A DNA stretch of 64,000 nucleotides, taken from contig NC_054708.1 of assembly GCF_016097555.1 (NCBI RefSeq), positions 934,382-998,381 of the forward strand, written 5' to 3'. Below are positions 1-12,400 of this stretch, in pieces (position 1 is the stretch's first letter; the number at the start of each line of letters is the position of its first letter). The DNA is from Gigantopelta aegis. Lineage: Eukaryota > Mollusca > Gastropoda > Neomphalida > Peltospiridae. Below the pieces are notes generated by a model, which was given only the letters and a program-made list of their open reading frames with translations, had not been told where the DNA came from and did no database searches. Both the position numbers and the translations under genes were made by a program.

Positions 1-3000
1 GTTACTTACAAGAGAAAGCAGAATGTGGTAGACAGAGTACAAGGAACTGAGGTTACTGAGGTTACTTACATGAGAAAGCAGAATGTAGTATACAGAGTAC
101 AAGGAACTGAGGTTACTGAGGTTACTTACAAGAGAAAGCAGAATGTAGTAGACAGAGTACAAGGAACTGAGGTTACTGAGGTTACTTACAAGAGAACGCA
201 GAATGTGGTAGATATAGTACAAGGAACTGAGGTTACTGAGGTCAGTTGAAAGAGAAGGCAGAATGTGGTAGATATAGTACAAGGAACTGAGGTTACTGAG
301 GTTACTTACAAGAGAAAGCAGAATGTGGTAGACATAGTACAAGGAACTGAGGTTACTGAGGTTATTTACATGAGAAAGCAGAATGTGGTAGACAGAGTAC
401 AAGGAACTGAGGTTACTGAGGTTACTTACAAGAGAAAGCAGAATGTAGTAGACAAAGTACAAGGAACTGAGGTTACTGAGGTTACTTACAAGAGAAAGCA
501 GAATGTGGTAGACATAGTACAAGGAACTGAGGTTACTTACAAGAGAAAGCAGAATGTAACAGACTGAGTACAAGGAACTGAGGTTACTTACAAGAGAAAG
601 CAGAATGTAGTACACATAGTACAAGGAACTGAGGTTACTGAGGTTACTTACAAGAGAAAGCAGAATGTACTAGACATAGTACAAGGAACTGAGGTTACTG
701 AGGTTACTTAAAAGAGAAAGCAGAATGTAGTAGACAGAGTACAAGGAACTGAGGTTACTGAGGTTATTTACAAGAGAAAGCAGAATGTATAGACAGAGTA
801 CAAGGAACTGAGGTTACTGAGGTTACTTACAAGAGAAGGCAGAACGTAATAGACATTGTACAAGGAACTGAGGTTACTTACAAGAGAAGGCAGAATGTAA
901 GTAGACAGAGTACAAGGAACTGAGGTTACTGAGGTTACTTACATGAGAAAGCAGAATGTAGTAGACAGAGTACAAGGAACTGAGGTTACTGAGGTTACTT
1001 ACAAGAGAAAGCAGAATGTAGTAGACAGAGTACAAGGAACTGAGGTTACCGAGGTTACTTACAAGACAAAGCAGAATGTGGTAGACAGAGTACAAGGAAC
1101 TGAGGTTACTGAGGTTACTTACAAGAGAATGCAGAATGTAGTACACAGAGTACAAGGAACTGAGGTTACTGAGGTCAGTTGAAAGAGAAGGCAGAATGTG
1201 GTAGATATAGTACAAGGAACTGAGGTTACTGAGGTTACTTACAAGAGAAAGCAGAATGTAGTAGACAAAGTACAAGGAACTGAGGTTACTGAGGTTACTT
1301 ACAAGAGAAAGCAGAATGTGGTAGACATAGTACAAGGAACTGACGTTACTTACAAGAGAAAGCAGAATGTAATAGACAGAGTACAAGGAACTGAGGTTAC
1401 TTACAAGAGAAAGCAGAATGTAGTAGACATAGTACAAGGAACTGAGGTTACTGAGGTTACTTACAAGAGAAAGCAGAATGTACTAGACATAGTACAAGGA
1501 ACTGAGGTTACTGAGGTTACTTACAAGAGAAAGCAGAATGTAGTAGACAAAGTACAAGAAACTGAGGTTACTGAGGTTACTTACAAGAGAACGCAGAATG
1601 TGGTAGATATAGTACAAGGAACTGAGGTTACTGAGGTTACTTACAAGAGAAAGCAGAATGTAGTACTGAGGTTACCGAGGTTACTTACAAGACAAAGCAG
1701 AATGTGGTAGACATAGTACAAGGAACTGAGGTTACTGAGGTTACTTACACGAGAAAGCAGAATGTGGTAGACAGAGTACAAGGAACTGAGGTTACTGAGG
1801 TTACTTACATGAGAAAGCAGAATGTAGTAGACAGAGTACAAGGAACTGAGGTTACTGAGGTTACTTACAAGAGAAAGCAGAATGTAGTAGACAGAGTACA
1901 AGGAACTGAGGTTACTGAGGTTACTTACAAGAGAAAGCAGAATGTATAGACAGAGTACAAGGAACTGAATTTACTGATGTTACTTACAAGAGAAAGCAGA
2001 ATGTAGTAGACAGAGTACAAGGAACTGAGGTTACTGAGGTTACTTACATGAGAAAGCAGAATGTAGTAGACATAGTACAAGGAACTGAGGTTACTGAGGT
2101 TACTTACAAGAGAAAGCAGAATGTACTAGACATAGTACAAGGAACTGAGGTTACTGAGGTTACTTACAAGAGAAAGCAGAATGTAGTAGACAAAGTACAA
2201 GGAACTGAGGTTACTGAGGTTACTTACAAGAGAACGCAGAATGTGGTAGATATAGTACAAGGAACTGAGGTTACTGAGGTTACTTACAAGAGAAAGCAGA
2301 ATGTAGTACTGAGGTTACCGAGGTTACTTACAAGACAAAGCAGAATGTGGTAGACATAGTACAAGGAACTGAGGTTACTGAGGTTACTTACAAGAGAAAG
2401 CAGAATGTACTAGACATAGTACAAGGAACTGAGGTTACTGAGGTTACTTAAAAGAGAAAGCAGAATGTAGTAGACAGAGTACAAGGAACTGAGGTTACTG
2501 AGGTTACTTACAAGAGAAGGCAGAACGTAATAGACATTGTACAAGGAACTGAGGTTACTTACAAGAGAAGGCAGAATGTAGTAGACAGAGTACAAGGAAC
2601 TGAGGTTACTGAGGTTACTTACAAGAGAAAGCAGAATGTAGTAGACAGAGTACAAGGAACTGAGGTTACCGAGGTCACTTACACGACAAAGCAGAATGTG
2701 GTAGACAGAGTACAAGGAACTGAGGTTACTGAGGTTACTTACAAGAGAAAGCAGAATGTAGTAGACAGATTACAAGGAACTGAGGTTACTGAGGTTACTT
2801 ACAAGAGAAAGCAGAATGTGGTAGACATAGTACAAGGAACTGAGGTTACTGAGGTTACTTACAAGAGAAAGCAGAATGTAGTAGACAAAGTACAAGGAAC
2901 TGAGGTTACTGAGGTTACTTACAAGAGAAAGCAGAATGTGGTAGACAGAGTACAAGGAACTGAGGTTACTGAGGTCACTTACATGAGAAAGCAGAATGTA

Positions 3001-6000
3001 GTAGACAGTACAAGGAACTGAGGTTACTGAGGTTACTTACAAGAGAAAGCAGAATGTAGTAGACAGAGTACAAGGAACTGAGGTTACTGAGGTTACTTAC
3101 AAGACAAAGCAGAATGTGGTAGACAGAGTACAAGGAACTGAGGTTACTGAGGTTACTTACAAGAGAAAGCAGAATATAGTAGACAGAGTACAAGGAACTG
3201 AGGTTACTGAGGTTACTTACAAGAGAAAGCAGAATGTAGTAGACAGAGTACAAGGAACTGAGGTTACTGAGGTTACTTACAAGAGAACGCAGAATGTGGT
3301 AGATATAGTACAAGGAACTGAGGTTACTGAGGTCAGTTGAAAGAGAAGGCAGAATGTGGTAGATATAGTACAAGGAACTGAGGTAATGAGGTTACTTACA
3401 AGAGAAAGCAGAATGTGGTAGACATAGTACAAGGAACTGAGGTTACTGAGGTTATTTACATGAGAAAGCAGAATGTGGTAGACAGAGTACAAGGAACTGA
3501 GGTTACTGAGGTTACTTACAAGAGAAAGCAGAATGTAGTAGACAAAGTACAAGGAACTGAGGTTACTGAGGTTACTTACAAGAGAAAGCAGAATGTGGTA
3601 GACATAGTACAAGGAACTGAGGTTACTTACAAGAGAAAGCAGAATGTAATAGACAGAGTACAAGGAACTGAGGTTACTTACAAGAGAAAGCAGAATGTAG
3701 TAGACATAGTACAAGGAACTGAGGTTACTGAGGTTACTTACAAGAGAAAGCAGAATGTACTAGACATAGTACAAGGAACTGAGGTTACTGAGGTTACTTA
3801 AAAGAGAAAGCAGAATGTAGTAGACAGAGTACAAGGAACTGAGGTTACTGAGGTTATTTACAAGAGAAAGCAGAATGTATAGACAGAGTACAAGGAACTG
3901 AGGTTACTGAGGTTACTTACAAGAGAAGGCAGAACGTAATAGACACTGTACAAGAAACTGAGGTTACTTACAAGAGAAGGCAGAATGTAGTAGACAGAGT
4001 ACAAGGAACTGAGGTTACTGAGGTTACTTACAAGAGAAAGCAGAATGTAGTAGACAGAGTACAAGGAACTGAGGTTACCGAGGTCACTTACAAGACAAAG
4101 CAGAATGTGGTAGACAGAGTACAAGGAACTGAGGTTACTGAGGTTACTTACAAGAGAAAGCAGAATGTAGTAGACAGATTACAAGGAACTGAGGTTACTG
4201 AGGTTACTTACAAGAGAAAGCAGAATGTGGTAGACATAGTACAAGGAACTGAGGTTACTGAGGTTACTTACAAGAGAAAGCAGAATGTGGTAGACATAGT
4301 ACAAGGAACTGAGGTTACTGAGGTTACTTACATGAGAAAGCAGAATGTGGTAGACAGAGTACAAGGAACGGATGTTACTGAGGTTACTTACAAGAGAAAG
4401 CAGAATGTAGTAGACAGAGTACAAGGAACTGAGGTTACTGAGGTTACTTACATGAGAAAGCAGAATGTAGTAGACAAAGTACAAGGAACTGAGGTTACTG
4501 AGGTTACTTACAAGAGAAAGCAGAATGTGGTAGACATAGTACAAGGAACTGAGGTTACTTACAAGAGAAAGCAGAATGTAATAGACAGAGTACAAGGAAC
4601 TGAGGTTACTGAGGTTACTTAAAAGAGAAAGCAGAATGTAATAGACAGAGTACAAGGAACTGAGGTTACTTACAAGAGAAAGCAGAATGTATAGACAGAG
4701 TACTAGGAACTGAGGTTACTGAGGTTACTTACACGATAAAGCAGAATGTAATAGACAGAGTACAAGGAACTGAGGTTACTTACAAGAGAAAGCAGAATGT
4801 AGTAGACATAGTACAAGGAACTGAGGTTACTGAGGTTACTTACAAGAGAAAGCAGAATGTACTAGACATAGTACAAGGAACTGAGGTTACTGAGGTTACT
4901 TAAAAGAGAAAGCAGAATGTAGTAGACAGAGTACAAGGAACTGAGGTTACTGAGGTTACTTAAAAGAGAAAGCAGAATGTGGTAGACACACAAGGAACTG
5001 AGGTTACTGAGGTTACTTACAAGAGAAGGCAGAACGTAATAGACATTGTACAAGGAACTGAGGTTACTTACAAGAGAAGGCAGAATGTAGTAGACAGAGT
5101 ACAAGGAACAGAGGTTACCGAGGTTACTTACAAGACAAAGCAGAATGTGGTAGACAGAGTACAAGGAACTGAGGTTACTGAGGTTACTTACAAGAGAAAG
5201 CAGAATGTAGTAGACAGAGTACAAGGAACTGAGGTTACTGAGGTTACTTACATGAGAAAGCAGAATGTGGTAGACAGAGTACAAGGAACTGAGGTTACTG
5301 AGGTTACTTACAAGAGAAAGCAGAATGTGGTAGACAGAGTACAAGGAACTGAGGTTACCGAGGTTACTTACAAGACAAAGCAGAATGTGGTAGACAGAGT
5401 ACAAGGAACTGAGGTTACTGAGGTTACTTACAAGAGAAAGCAGAATGTGGTAGACATAGTACAAGGAACTGAGGTTACTGAGGTTACTTACAAGAGAAAG
5501 CAGAATGTGGTAGACAGAGTACAAGGAACTGAGGTTACTGAGGTTACTTACAAGAGAAAGCAGAATGTAGTAGACAAAGTACAAGGAACTGAGGTTACTG
5601 AGGTTACTTACAAGAGAAAGCAGAATGTGGTAGACATAGTACAAGGAACTGAGGTTACTTACAAGAGAAAGCAGAATGTAATAGACAGAGTACAAGGAAC
5701 TGAGGTTACTGAGGTTACTTAAAAGAGAAAGCAGAATGTAGTAGACATAGTACAAGGAACTGAGGTTACTGAGGTTACTTACAAGAGAAAGCAGAATGTA
5801 GTAGACATAGTACAAGGAACTGAGGTTACTGAGGTTACTTAAAAGAGAAAGCAGAATGTAGTAGACAGAGTACAAGGAACTGAGGTTACTGAAGTTACTT
5901 ACAAGAGAAAGCAGAATGTGGTAGACAGAGTACATGAAACTGAGGTTACTGAGGTTACTTACAAGAGAAAGCAGAATGTAGTAGACAGAGTACAAGGAAC

Positions 6001-6285
6001 TGAGGTTACTGAGGTTACTTACAAGAGAAAGCAGAATGTATAGACAGAGTACAAGGAACTGAATTTACTGAGGTTACTTACAAGAGAAAGCAGAATGTAG
6101 TAGACAGAGTACAAGGAACTGAGGTTACTGAGGTTACTTACATGAGAAAGCAGAATGTAGTAGACAGAGTACAAGGAACTGAGGTTACTGAGGTTACTTA
6201 CAAGAGAAAGCAGAATGTAGTAGACAGAGTACAAGGAACTGAGGTTACTGAGGTTACTTACAAGAGAAAGCAGAATGTGGTAGAT
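1..6285. repeat. 60-bp minisatellite array, about 105 units
   Basis: The unit (for example starting gttacttacaagagaaagca) repeats head to tail from the window edge to about 6285, where unique sequence begins. Units are 60 bp, and many are 51 bp because one copy of a 9-bp internal direct repeat (gaggttact) is missing. Both lengths are multiples of 3, so long open frames appear on both strands: 20-residue repeats starting RVQGTEVTEV on plus, and a hydrophobic repeat with VYYILLSLVSNLS on minus. Higher-order similarity is visible, since blocks around 1200-1700, 2050-2450, 3400-3800 and 5500-5750 share the same order of unit variants. Read on the minus strand each unit carries GTAAGT followed by CTCAG. 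I see no sign that either set of open frames is a gene. The array continues beyond the left edge. Confidence 0.97.
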
Positions 6286-6429
6286 ATCTCCCACATAATC
6301 AAACTTGATTCCAGGCTCCTCAACCGTCTTGTATTCTTGGGATGGATCAATCTAAAATACAGAACTATAACTTGCTAGTGATGTTATTAGCAAAAGAAAA
6401 AACAAAAGCAGGAGTCAAACAAATCAAAC

Positions 6430-6540
6430 TAGAATACAAACAATATAACTTGTGATATCTACAATACAAACAATATAACTTGTGATATCTACAATACAAA
6501 CAATATAACTTGTGATATCTGCAATACAAACAATATATCT
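6430..6540. repeat. 30-bp tandem repeat, about 3.7 units
   Basis: The unit aatacaaacaatataacttg plus tgatatctac is repeated three times nearly perfectly, with a partial fourth copy. It is a short local minisatellite about 150 bp from the end of the large 60-bp array and unrelated to it in sequence. Confidence 0.9.
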
Positions 6541-6815
6541 TATTTGTGTCAAAAGGAAAGAGATGAATTGGCATGTAATTCTACATTGAATGTGGTTAAA
6601 ACTCATATAAAAACATATTATTATGTTTTAAACTCATACCAATTCCATGTAATATTTTGTTTTTAAATATTTTTTAACAACATAATTGTGTACATTAAAT
6701 CTCATTTTTAATAAAGTGTAAGACAAAATGCAGGAACAGCCCAGGCAGTCAGTTTCACCTGAATTGAAACTAACAATTGATAATGTGGTTCACAGAGAAT
6801 AAAGGTAAAAATGTT
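6541..6815 (+). repeat. Dispersed repeat fragment related to 22216-22511
   Basis: The segment shares ordered blocks with the left arm of the CAGGGTTGAAAATTA-ended element at 22 kb: an aaaggaaa..gatgaattggcatgtaatt block, a middle AT-rich stretch, a gacaaaatg block and agagaataaaggta. It is therefore a diverged fragment of that family. No terminal repeat is preserved here. The assignment rests on reading the two regions side by side, not on an alignment. Confidence 0.55.
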
Positions 6816-7034
6816 TGTGCTCGCAACTGCTTTACCTTGGATCTTCCCTGTATCAAAATGGGATATTTACACCATGGAATTTGGTAACAATTCAAAAGAA
6901 ACTTTTTTATGTACACCGAGATGTTTGGCAAATATTATTATGTTAGTTGGTATGGGTTTAAAATTTAATATTTTTTTTATTAGTCCAACATATTAAATAA
7001 AATGAAAACCTGCAAATATCTCATTTGTAAATGT

Positions 7035-7368
7035 TGGGGCGAGACGTAGCCCAGTGGTAAAGCGCTCGATTGATGTGCGGTCAGTTTGGGATCGATCCCC
7101 GTCAGTGAGCCCATTGGGCTATTTCTTGCTCCAGCCAGTGCACCACAACTGGTAATTCAAATGCCGTGGTATGTGCTATCCTGTCTATGGGATGGTGCAT
7201 ATAAAAGATCCCTTGCTGCTAATCGAAAAGAGTAGCCCATGAAGTGGTGACAGCGGGTTTTCTCTCTCAATATATGTGTGGTTCTTAACCATATGTCCAA
7301 CGCCATATAACCGTAAATAAAATGTGTTGAGTGCATCATTAAATAAACCATTTCCTTTCCTTTCCTTG
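7035..7368 (+). mobile_element. tRNA-headed SINE, full length
   Basis: The element begins with a tRNA-like head (acgtagcccagtggtaaagc, then gggatcgatccccgtc, an A-box/B-box layout). It continues through the conserved body (atcccttgctgctaatcgaa) and ends in taaccgtaaataaaatgtgt followed by a pyrimidine-rich tail. The same family recurs at least nine times in the window. It abuts the left end of the pogo-like transposon with no gap. Confidence 0.9.
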
Positions 7369-7814
7369 TACCGTATATCTTCGCCTGTAAGTCGACCCTG
7401 CCTATAAGTCGACCCCCCTTTCTTTGGTAATAAAATCAGCTACTTTTGCTTTGACCCGCTTATAAGTCGACCCAGTTTCTGTGGCAAGTTGTTCTTGACA
7501 TTACTAAATGATGACAAACATATCATTCTTATTATAAGGTTGTGGTACAAGATTTTCGCTTCACAAACAACAACCGTCGCCATACTTATTTTGTTACTGA
7601 AAGTATTTCCTCCATATCAGTATGAGCACCCTCTGAAGTATGTTACGTTTTATAGTAACGAAAAACATTGTTTTCATTTGAAGCTAAATGTATGTAAACA
7701 AATACAACAAACAAGTTGGGGGTTTTTATATTTACATTTTTACTACAGTTTTTTTTTAATAACATTTCATAATTACAACATTCAATATTAAATGCAATAA
7801 AATGGTGTCCAATT

Positions 7815-9227
7815 TCAAAATAAACAACTGTCAAAAAAGTACAAAAATAGCGTTAATACATCGGCACAATCACTCGGTGACCAACCCCAGAAATCCTCAT
7901 CCTCACTGTCCGACTCCCCAAACAAGGTTTCGAACTCAGCCAGCGCCATGTTGTCCTGGTACGGATCGTCATCCTCTTGGGTTTCTTCCCCAGCTTCCTG
8001 GACTGATTCTGTTTCAGCTGAACTTCCCGTTCCCACCAAGTCATTGTAGAGTTCATCGTCCTCCGTACCATCTAAGGCATTTGAAATGCCACACTTCAGA
8101 AACGATTTTCTTACCATTTCATCCGGAATATCGTCCCATGCTTTCTTCACCCATCCACATACAACTTCAATTCCTGGGCGCTTCAAATTCCCTCCCTTTG
8201 TGAATTGTTTGGTTCCTTCTACCATCCATTCATTCCACTGTCTCCTCATGTTGCACTTAAATGGCTTGTTTAAGCACACATCTAGCGGTTGCAAAAGAGA
8301 AGTCGTTCCTGCGGGGATGACTGCTTGATGCGTTTTCATGCTTCGTAACTTCTTCTTGATGCTGTCCATCAAATGAACACGAAACATGTCCCAAACCAAC
8401 AGCGACGGGCGATTCAACAGTACCCCGGGCCTTTTATTCCACACATCCATCAGCCACTGGTGAAGAATTTCCTCATCGACCCATCCCTTTGGCTGTGCGG
8501 CTATGAGAACACCTGGCGTCTTTTCCTTTGGCAGAGTTTTCCTTTTGAAAATCACCATGGGTTTTAACTTAGTTCCGTCTGCCAAACAGGCCAAAACAAC
8601 AGTGAAATGGGATTTCTCTGCACCACATGTCTTAATAGACACTGTTTTTTCACCTTTCACGTGGACAGTTGAATTTGCGGGCATGTCAAAAAACATCGGC
8701 GTTTCGTCCATATTACCAATACTCTGCAGTGAATACAACATATTTTTCCTATCGTCAATCACAAACTTGTGAAACTTTTCCACTTTGTCGTTGACGTCTT
8801 TGGGCAACTTCTGCGCGATGTGTGTTCTTTGACGCAGTGCAAGTCCGTGTCGATTCATGAATCGTGTACACCATCCTGCTGAAGCTTTGAAGTCCGATGT
8901 TTGTTCGGCAAACTTGTCACTTTTAGAAAGAGTTAGGGCCTTGATGCGTACAGACGTCCGTGTTACGATGTAACCACTTTGCCTGAGTTCCAGGATCCAC
9001 TCATTCAAGTCATTTTCCATACCCACATATGGACTAGCATTTAATCGCATCTTCTTGAGTGTTTTGGTGCATGTTTGAAGTTTTTCCTTCTTACATCTCC
9101 AATCTCGCACTAATTTTTCGCTAACACCGAATTCACGTTCTGCGGCACAGTTATTGTTTTCTTCGGCAAAGGCAATAACCTTAAGCTTAAATGCTGCATC
9201 ATAAGAATTCCGTTTACGTTTCGGCAT
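7815..9227 (-). CDS. Pogo-family transposase, intact (470 aa)
   Basis: This predicted transposase would cut and paste the surrounding element through a DDE/D RNase-H-like core. I start it at the MPKRKRN methionine, where homology begins; an upstream in-frame Met at 9272 adds 15 unlikely residues. Residues 1-50 form a psq/Brinker-like helix-turn-helix beginning with a basic stretch, and roughly 70-140 looks like a CENP-B-type DNA-binding domain. The catalytic aspartates appear as D174 (NMDETP), D280 (LVWDMF) and D316 (LQPLDV), with 35 residues between the last two (DD35D). The C-terminus is acidic. There are no stops or frameshifts, and the coding strand is opposite to the neighbouring SINE. 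It resembles POGK/Tigger proteins. Recent activity is plausible but inferred. Confidence 0.92.
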   Translation of the reverse strand: MPKRKRNSYDAAFKLKVIAFAEENNNCAAEREFGVSEKLVRDWRCKKEKLQTCTKTLKKMRLNASPYVGMENDLNEWILELRQSGYIVTRTSVRIKALTLSKSDKFAEQTSDFKASAGWCTRFMNRHGLALRQRTHIAQKLPKDVNDKVEKFHKFVIDDRKNMLYSLQSIGNMDETPMFFDMPANSTVHVKGEKTVSIKTCGAEKSHFTVVLACLADGTKLKPMVIFKRKTLPKEKTPGVLIAAQPKGWVDEEILHQWLMDVWNKRPGVLLNRPSLLVWDMFRVHLMDSIKKKLRSMKTHQAVIPAGTTSLLQPLDVCLNKPFKCNMRRQWNEWMVEGTKQFTKGGNLKRPGIEVVCGWVKKAWDDIPDEMVRKSFLKCGISNALDGTEDDELYNDLVGTGSSAETESVQEAGEETQEDDDPYQDNMALAEFETLFGESDSEDEDFWGWSPSDCADVLTLFLYFFDSCLF

Positions 9228-9346
9228 TATTGTTAACGGAAAAAAATCGTGGCAATAAAAAACGGTATACAAATAGCTGTGACGATCGAGGAATGAATAA
9301 AGTAATATTTTATGTATATATAAATTATATCCAAATTAATTCGTGT

Positions 9347-9478
9347 AATTGTAATTGATTACTGCACCAATAAAACATGCCGGTGTTGCCTAATTAATAT
9401 TCATTAGGTTGGTAAGTAATTGATTACTGCGCCAATGAAACAAGCCGGGTTTGCGTATTTAATATTCATTAGGATGGC
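9347..9478. repeat. Direct duplication upstream of the pogo transposase
   Basis: Two adjacent copies of about 65 bp (starting taattgattactgcaccaat and taattgattactgcgccaat, each ending near atattcattagg) lie 120-250 bp upstream of the transposase start. They contain CCAAT-like boxes (gccaat/accaat). Position and motif suggest a duplicated promoter segment; this is inference. Confidence 0.6.
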
Positions 9479-12400
9479 CTCGTTTTCATTGGTATCGGAA
9501 TCACACGAGGTATTGTTTTGGGAGCAGGAAGTTATGCAATGCACGAGTTCTTACTACCGGCCCCGCCATATCACTGGCTGAGTATTAAAACAAAGATCGA
9601 TTTGCCTGTGTTCTTTTAACATTAAAAAACACACCGACTTCACTACCTTCAAGTTGACTGGATTATGACCCTATGTCACTATCTGTAGATAGTATTGTAA
9701 GCCACCTAATTAACCTCTTCTCATGTCTTTTGGTTCAGAGACGGGTGCGTTTGTTTACCGATATGCACTAAGCGGCTTTGTAAAAACAACAATAATGGAT
9801 GACAATAATCAAATAATGTTTTATTAGAACCTTTTATTACAGTGAATAAACATTAAAGGCAAGTACAGATAGTACTATTGTCAGTTTGAGGCTACTTTAA
9901 GATGAGATCGTGATTTAAAAACAAACCCATGACAGACTTGCAAAACGTCATTTACGACATGCCGGAGGAGGATTTTTTTTTTTTTTTTTTTTTTTTTGTT
10001 GACTCTCTTGTAAGTCGACCCCCTGGCTATTTGTAGAAAATTTTGGTGTAAAAAATTCGACTTATAGGCGAAGATATACGGTAAATGTCTATATATATTT
10101 TAAAATATCACATGGATAGAAATTGATAACTTTTACTCACACATTTTCACTTCAATAAAATTTAATAAAAACATAAAACAATGTTCATATTTCAAAGGGT
10201 AAATAATATTTATGTGCATTTTTCTTACTTTTATATTTTAAAGCAGTTGTTTGTTTTTTGGGTTTTTGTTTTTGTTTTTGTTTTTTGTTGGGTTTTTTCT
10301 AAAAAAAATATTACCCCAGAAACCATTTGGTAATGTCAGGGTTGGGGGCCCTGAAGTCATTACTTACAGTATGAGTCTATAATACAACTACTTATAGGCC
10401 TATATGTCAGGGATCTATCCAGACATTCTCTGGTACCCAAAAAGGTCCCCCTCCCAGAAGAAACAGGCATTGAAAATTCTCAATGTGCCTTCATTGTTTA
10501 TTTTGTTTTCCCAATTTTATCTGCTATGGGCCCCTGGTGAAAAATCCTGGACAAATCCCTGCATGTACATATATAAATATGCATGTATAGAGGTTATTCT
10601 CAACAAGAGAAGCAAAATGATGTGACGTGAATAACCTCTATTAAAAATAGCCCATTAGTTTCAAAGAAAATTTGCCAAGGTCTCCAAACTTCACTGAACT
10701 GACATTTTTTATACAATATATATTTTTCAATTTGCAGTTTATCTTTTATTATATTTTATATAGCTAATTAATAAATCTGTATTTTTTATTTATAAGTCCA
10801 AACAAAACTATATTTTTGTCCAATGAGATGTGTTCATCTTTGGCTTGTAACCAATATTCAACAGCTTTCCAGACTTCAGCAACTTTTGTGCAATTATAAA
10901 ACAAATGTTCCAATGTTTCTGGTTGGAGATAACAAAAATGACAAATATCAGAATCTATATATTTTATTTTATGCAAAAAAGTATTTGTTGCTATTGTTCT
11001 GTGTAAGATTTTATACTGGAACCACATTAAAGATGGGTCTTTTAAAACTGAAAACGGTAAACTGTAATAATATCCCCATATTTGTGGAGAAAAAGTACAA
11101 CCCAATTTACAATATTTTATTTGTGATGTAGGTATTACTTTATTCCTGTTCAATAATTGGTATATTGTTTTGTATCTTTTAGAAAAATTCTTAGATTGAA
11201 AGGGAAAATTGGATTGTTCAAAGGTACAAATATTTGGTTATCAGTTTTAATATTGCCAATAAATGTTCTGATTGCTCTTATTAAAGTGGCATATTCTAAA
11301 AAAAATGATTTTATATTGTATCTTGCTTTACAAACTTCATAATCCATAAACTGTCCTTGCTCATTCAATAAATCTTGTATACAAATTATGCCTTTTTCAA
11401 TATAGTGTTTATACAATATAGGTTTATCATCTTTAATGATATGACTATTATACCAAATATTTGTACTCATTATTTCATCATTAACCAACTTTGTAATACA
11501 TTTTTCCAAAACAGATTTTTAATTAGTTTTTGTTTTTTCTGAAGGAAATAATCACCGTAATTTAACAAAATTTCTGTCTTTAGTCCTGTTATTGCCTGGA
11601 ATAGAATTTTCCATTTTGAATTTGTGGTAAAAAGTCTTCTTATCCAAGAGGCTTTTAATGCAATCATAAAATTTGAAAAATGTAACATTTTAATGCCTCC
11701 ATTTTAATAGTCTTGTACTAATACTTCTCGTTTAATTCTTTCTGGTTTGTTCTGCCAAATAAAAGTATACAACATTGTATTTATTTGTTTTGCTATTACT
11801 TCAGGTGGATTTGGTAAGGAAATAAGTAAATGAATTATTTGTGGTACTATTAAAGTTTTAACAACAACAATTCGACCCAACACAGTCAACTTCCTTGATG
11901 ACCATTGTTTTATTAATTTTTTCATTTGAAGTACTTTTTGTTTGAAATTATTTATACTAATTTGTTCAATATTAACAGAAAATTGTACACCTAATAGATT
12001 AAAATTTTCCTCACCCCAAGTTAGTTTCCATTTTGAATGATGAAATACCTCTTTGGAAAACTTTCTACTATCAATCCAAATAATTTTAGTTTTTTAATAA
12101 TTAATTTTCAGACCAGAAACATTAGCATACTGGTCTAATATTCTTAGAGTTGTGTCCAAAGATTTGGGAGATCCGTCTAACATGAAGGTTGTATCATCTG
12201 CATACTGAGATATTATGTATTCTTCACCTTCTATGTTAATACCTTTAATTTCTTTAGAATTCCTTATTAATATTGCTAGTATCTCAGCACACATTATAAA
12301 AATATAGGGGGAGAGAGGATCGCCTTGTCTACAGCCTCGTTCTAATTTAAAGCTTTCAGACAAGAAACCATTTTGCATTACTCTAGATTCTGAATTTTTA

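Larger units (their letters stand above)
7371..10081 (-). mobile_element. Pogo/Tigger-type DNA transposon, apparently complete
   Basis: The ends are inverted repeats: CCGTATATCTTCGCCTGTAA at the left, and its near-perfect complement at the right (one mismatch in about 24 bases). TA flanks both sides (7369-7370 and 10082-10083), the duplication typical of Tc1/mariner/pogo elements. The element is 2711 bp. The left arm has three copies of a taagtcgacc motif and the right arm has two more, as expected for subterminal transposase sites. A poly-T run lies at 9972-9998. A roughly 65-bp direct duplication lies upstream of the transposase at 9347-9478. The transposase frame is intact. Confidence 0.93.

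Noticed and set aside
1..6285. Long open frames on both strands as repetitive protein genes
   Set aside because: The frames exist only because the repeat period is a multiple of 3; both strands are open equally, there is no start context, signal peptide or splice structure, and variants include frame-breaking units.
7035..7120. tRNA gene
   Set aside because: The A/B-box sequence is part of a SINE head with a downstream body and tail found in other copies; it does not fold into a complete cloverleaf by eye.
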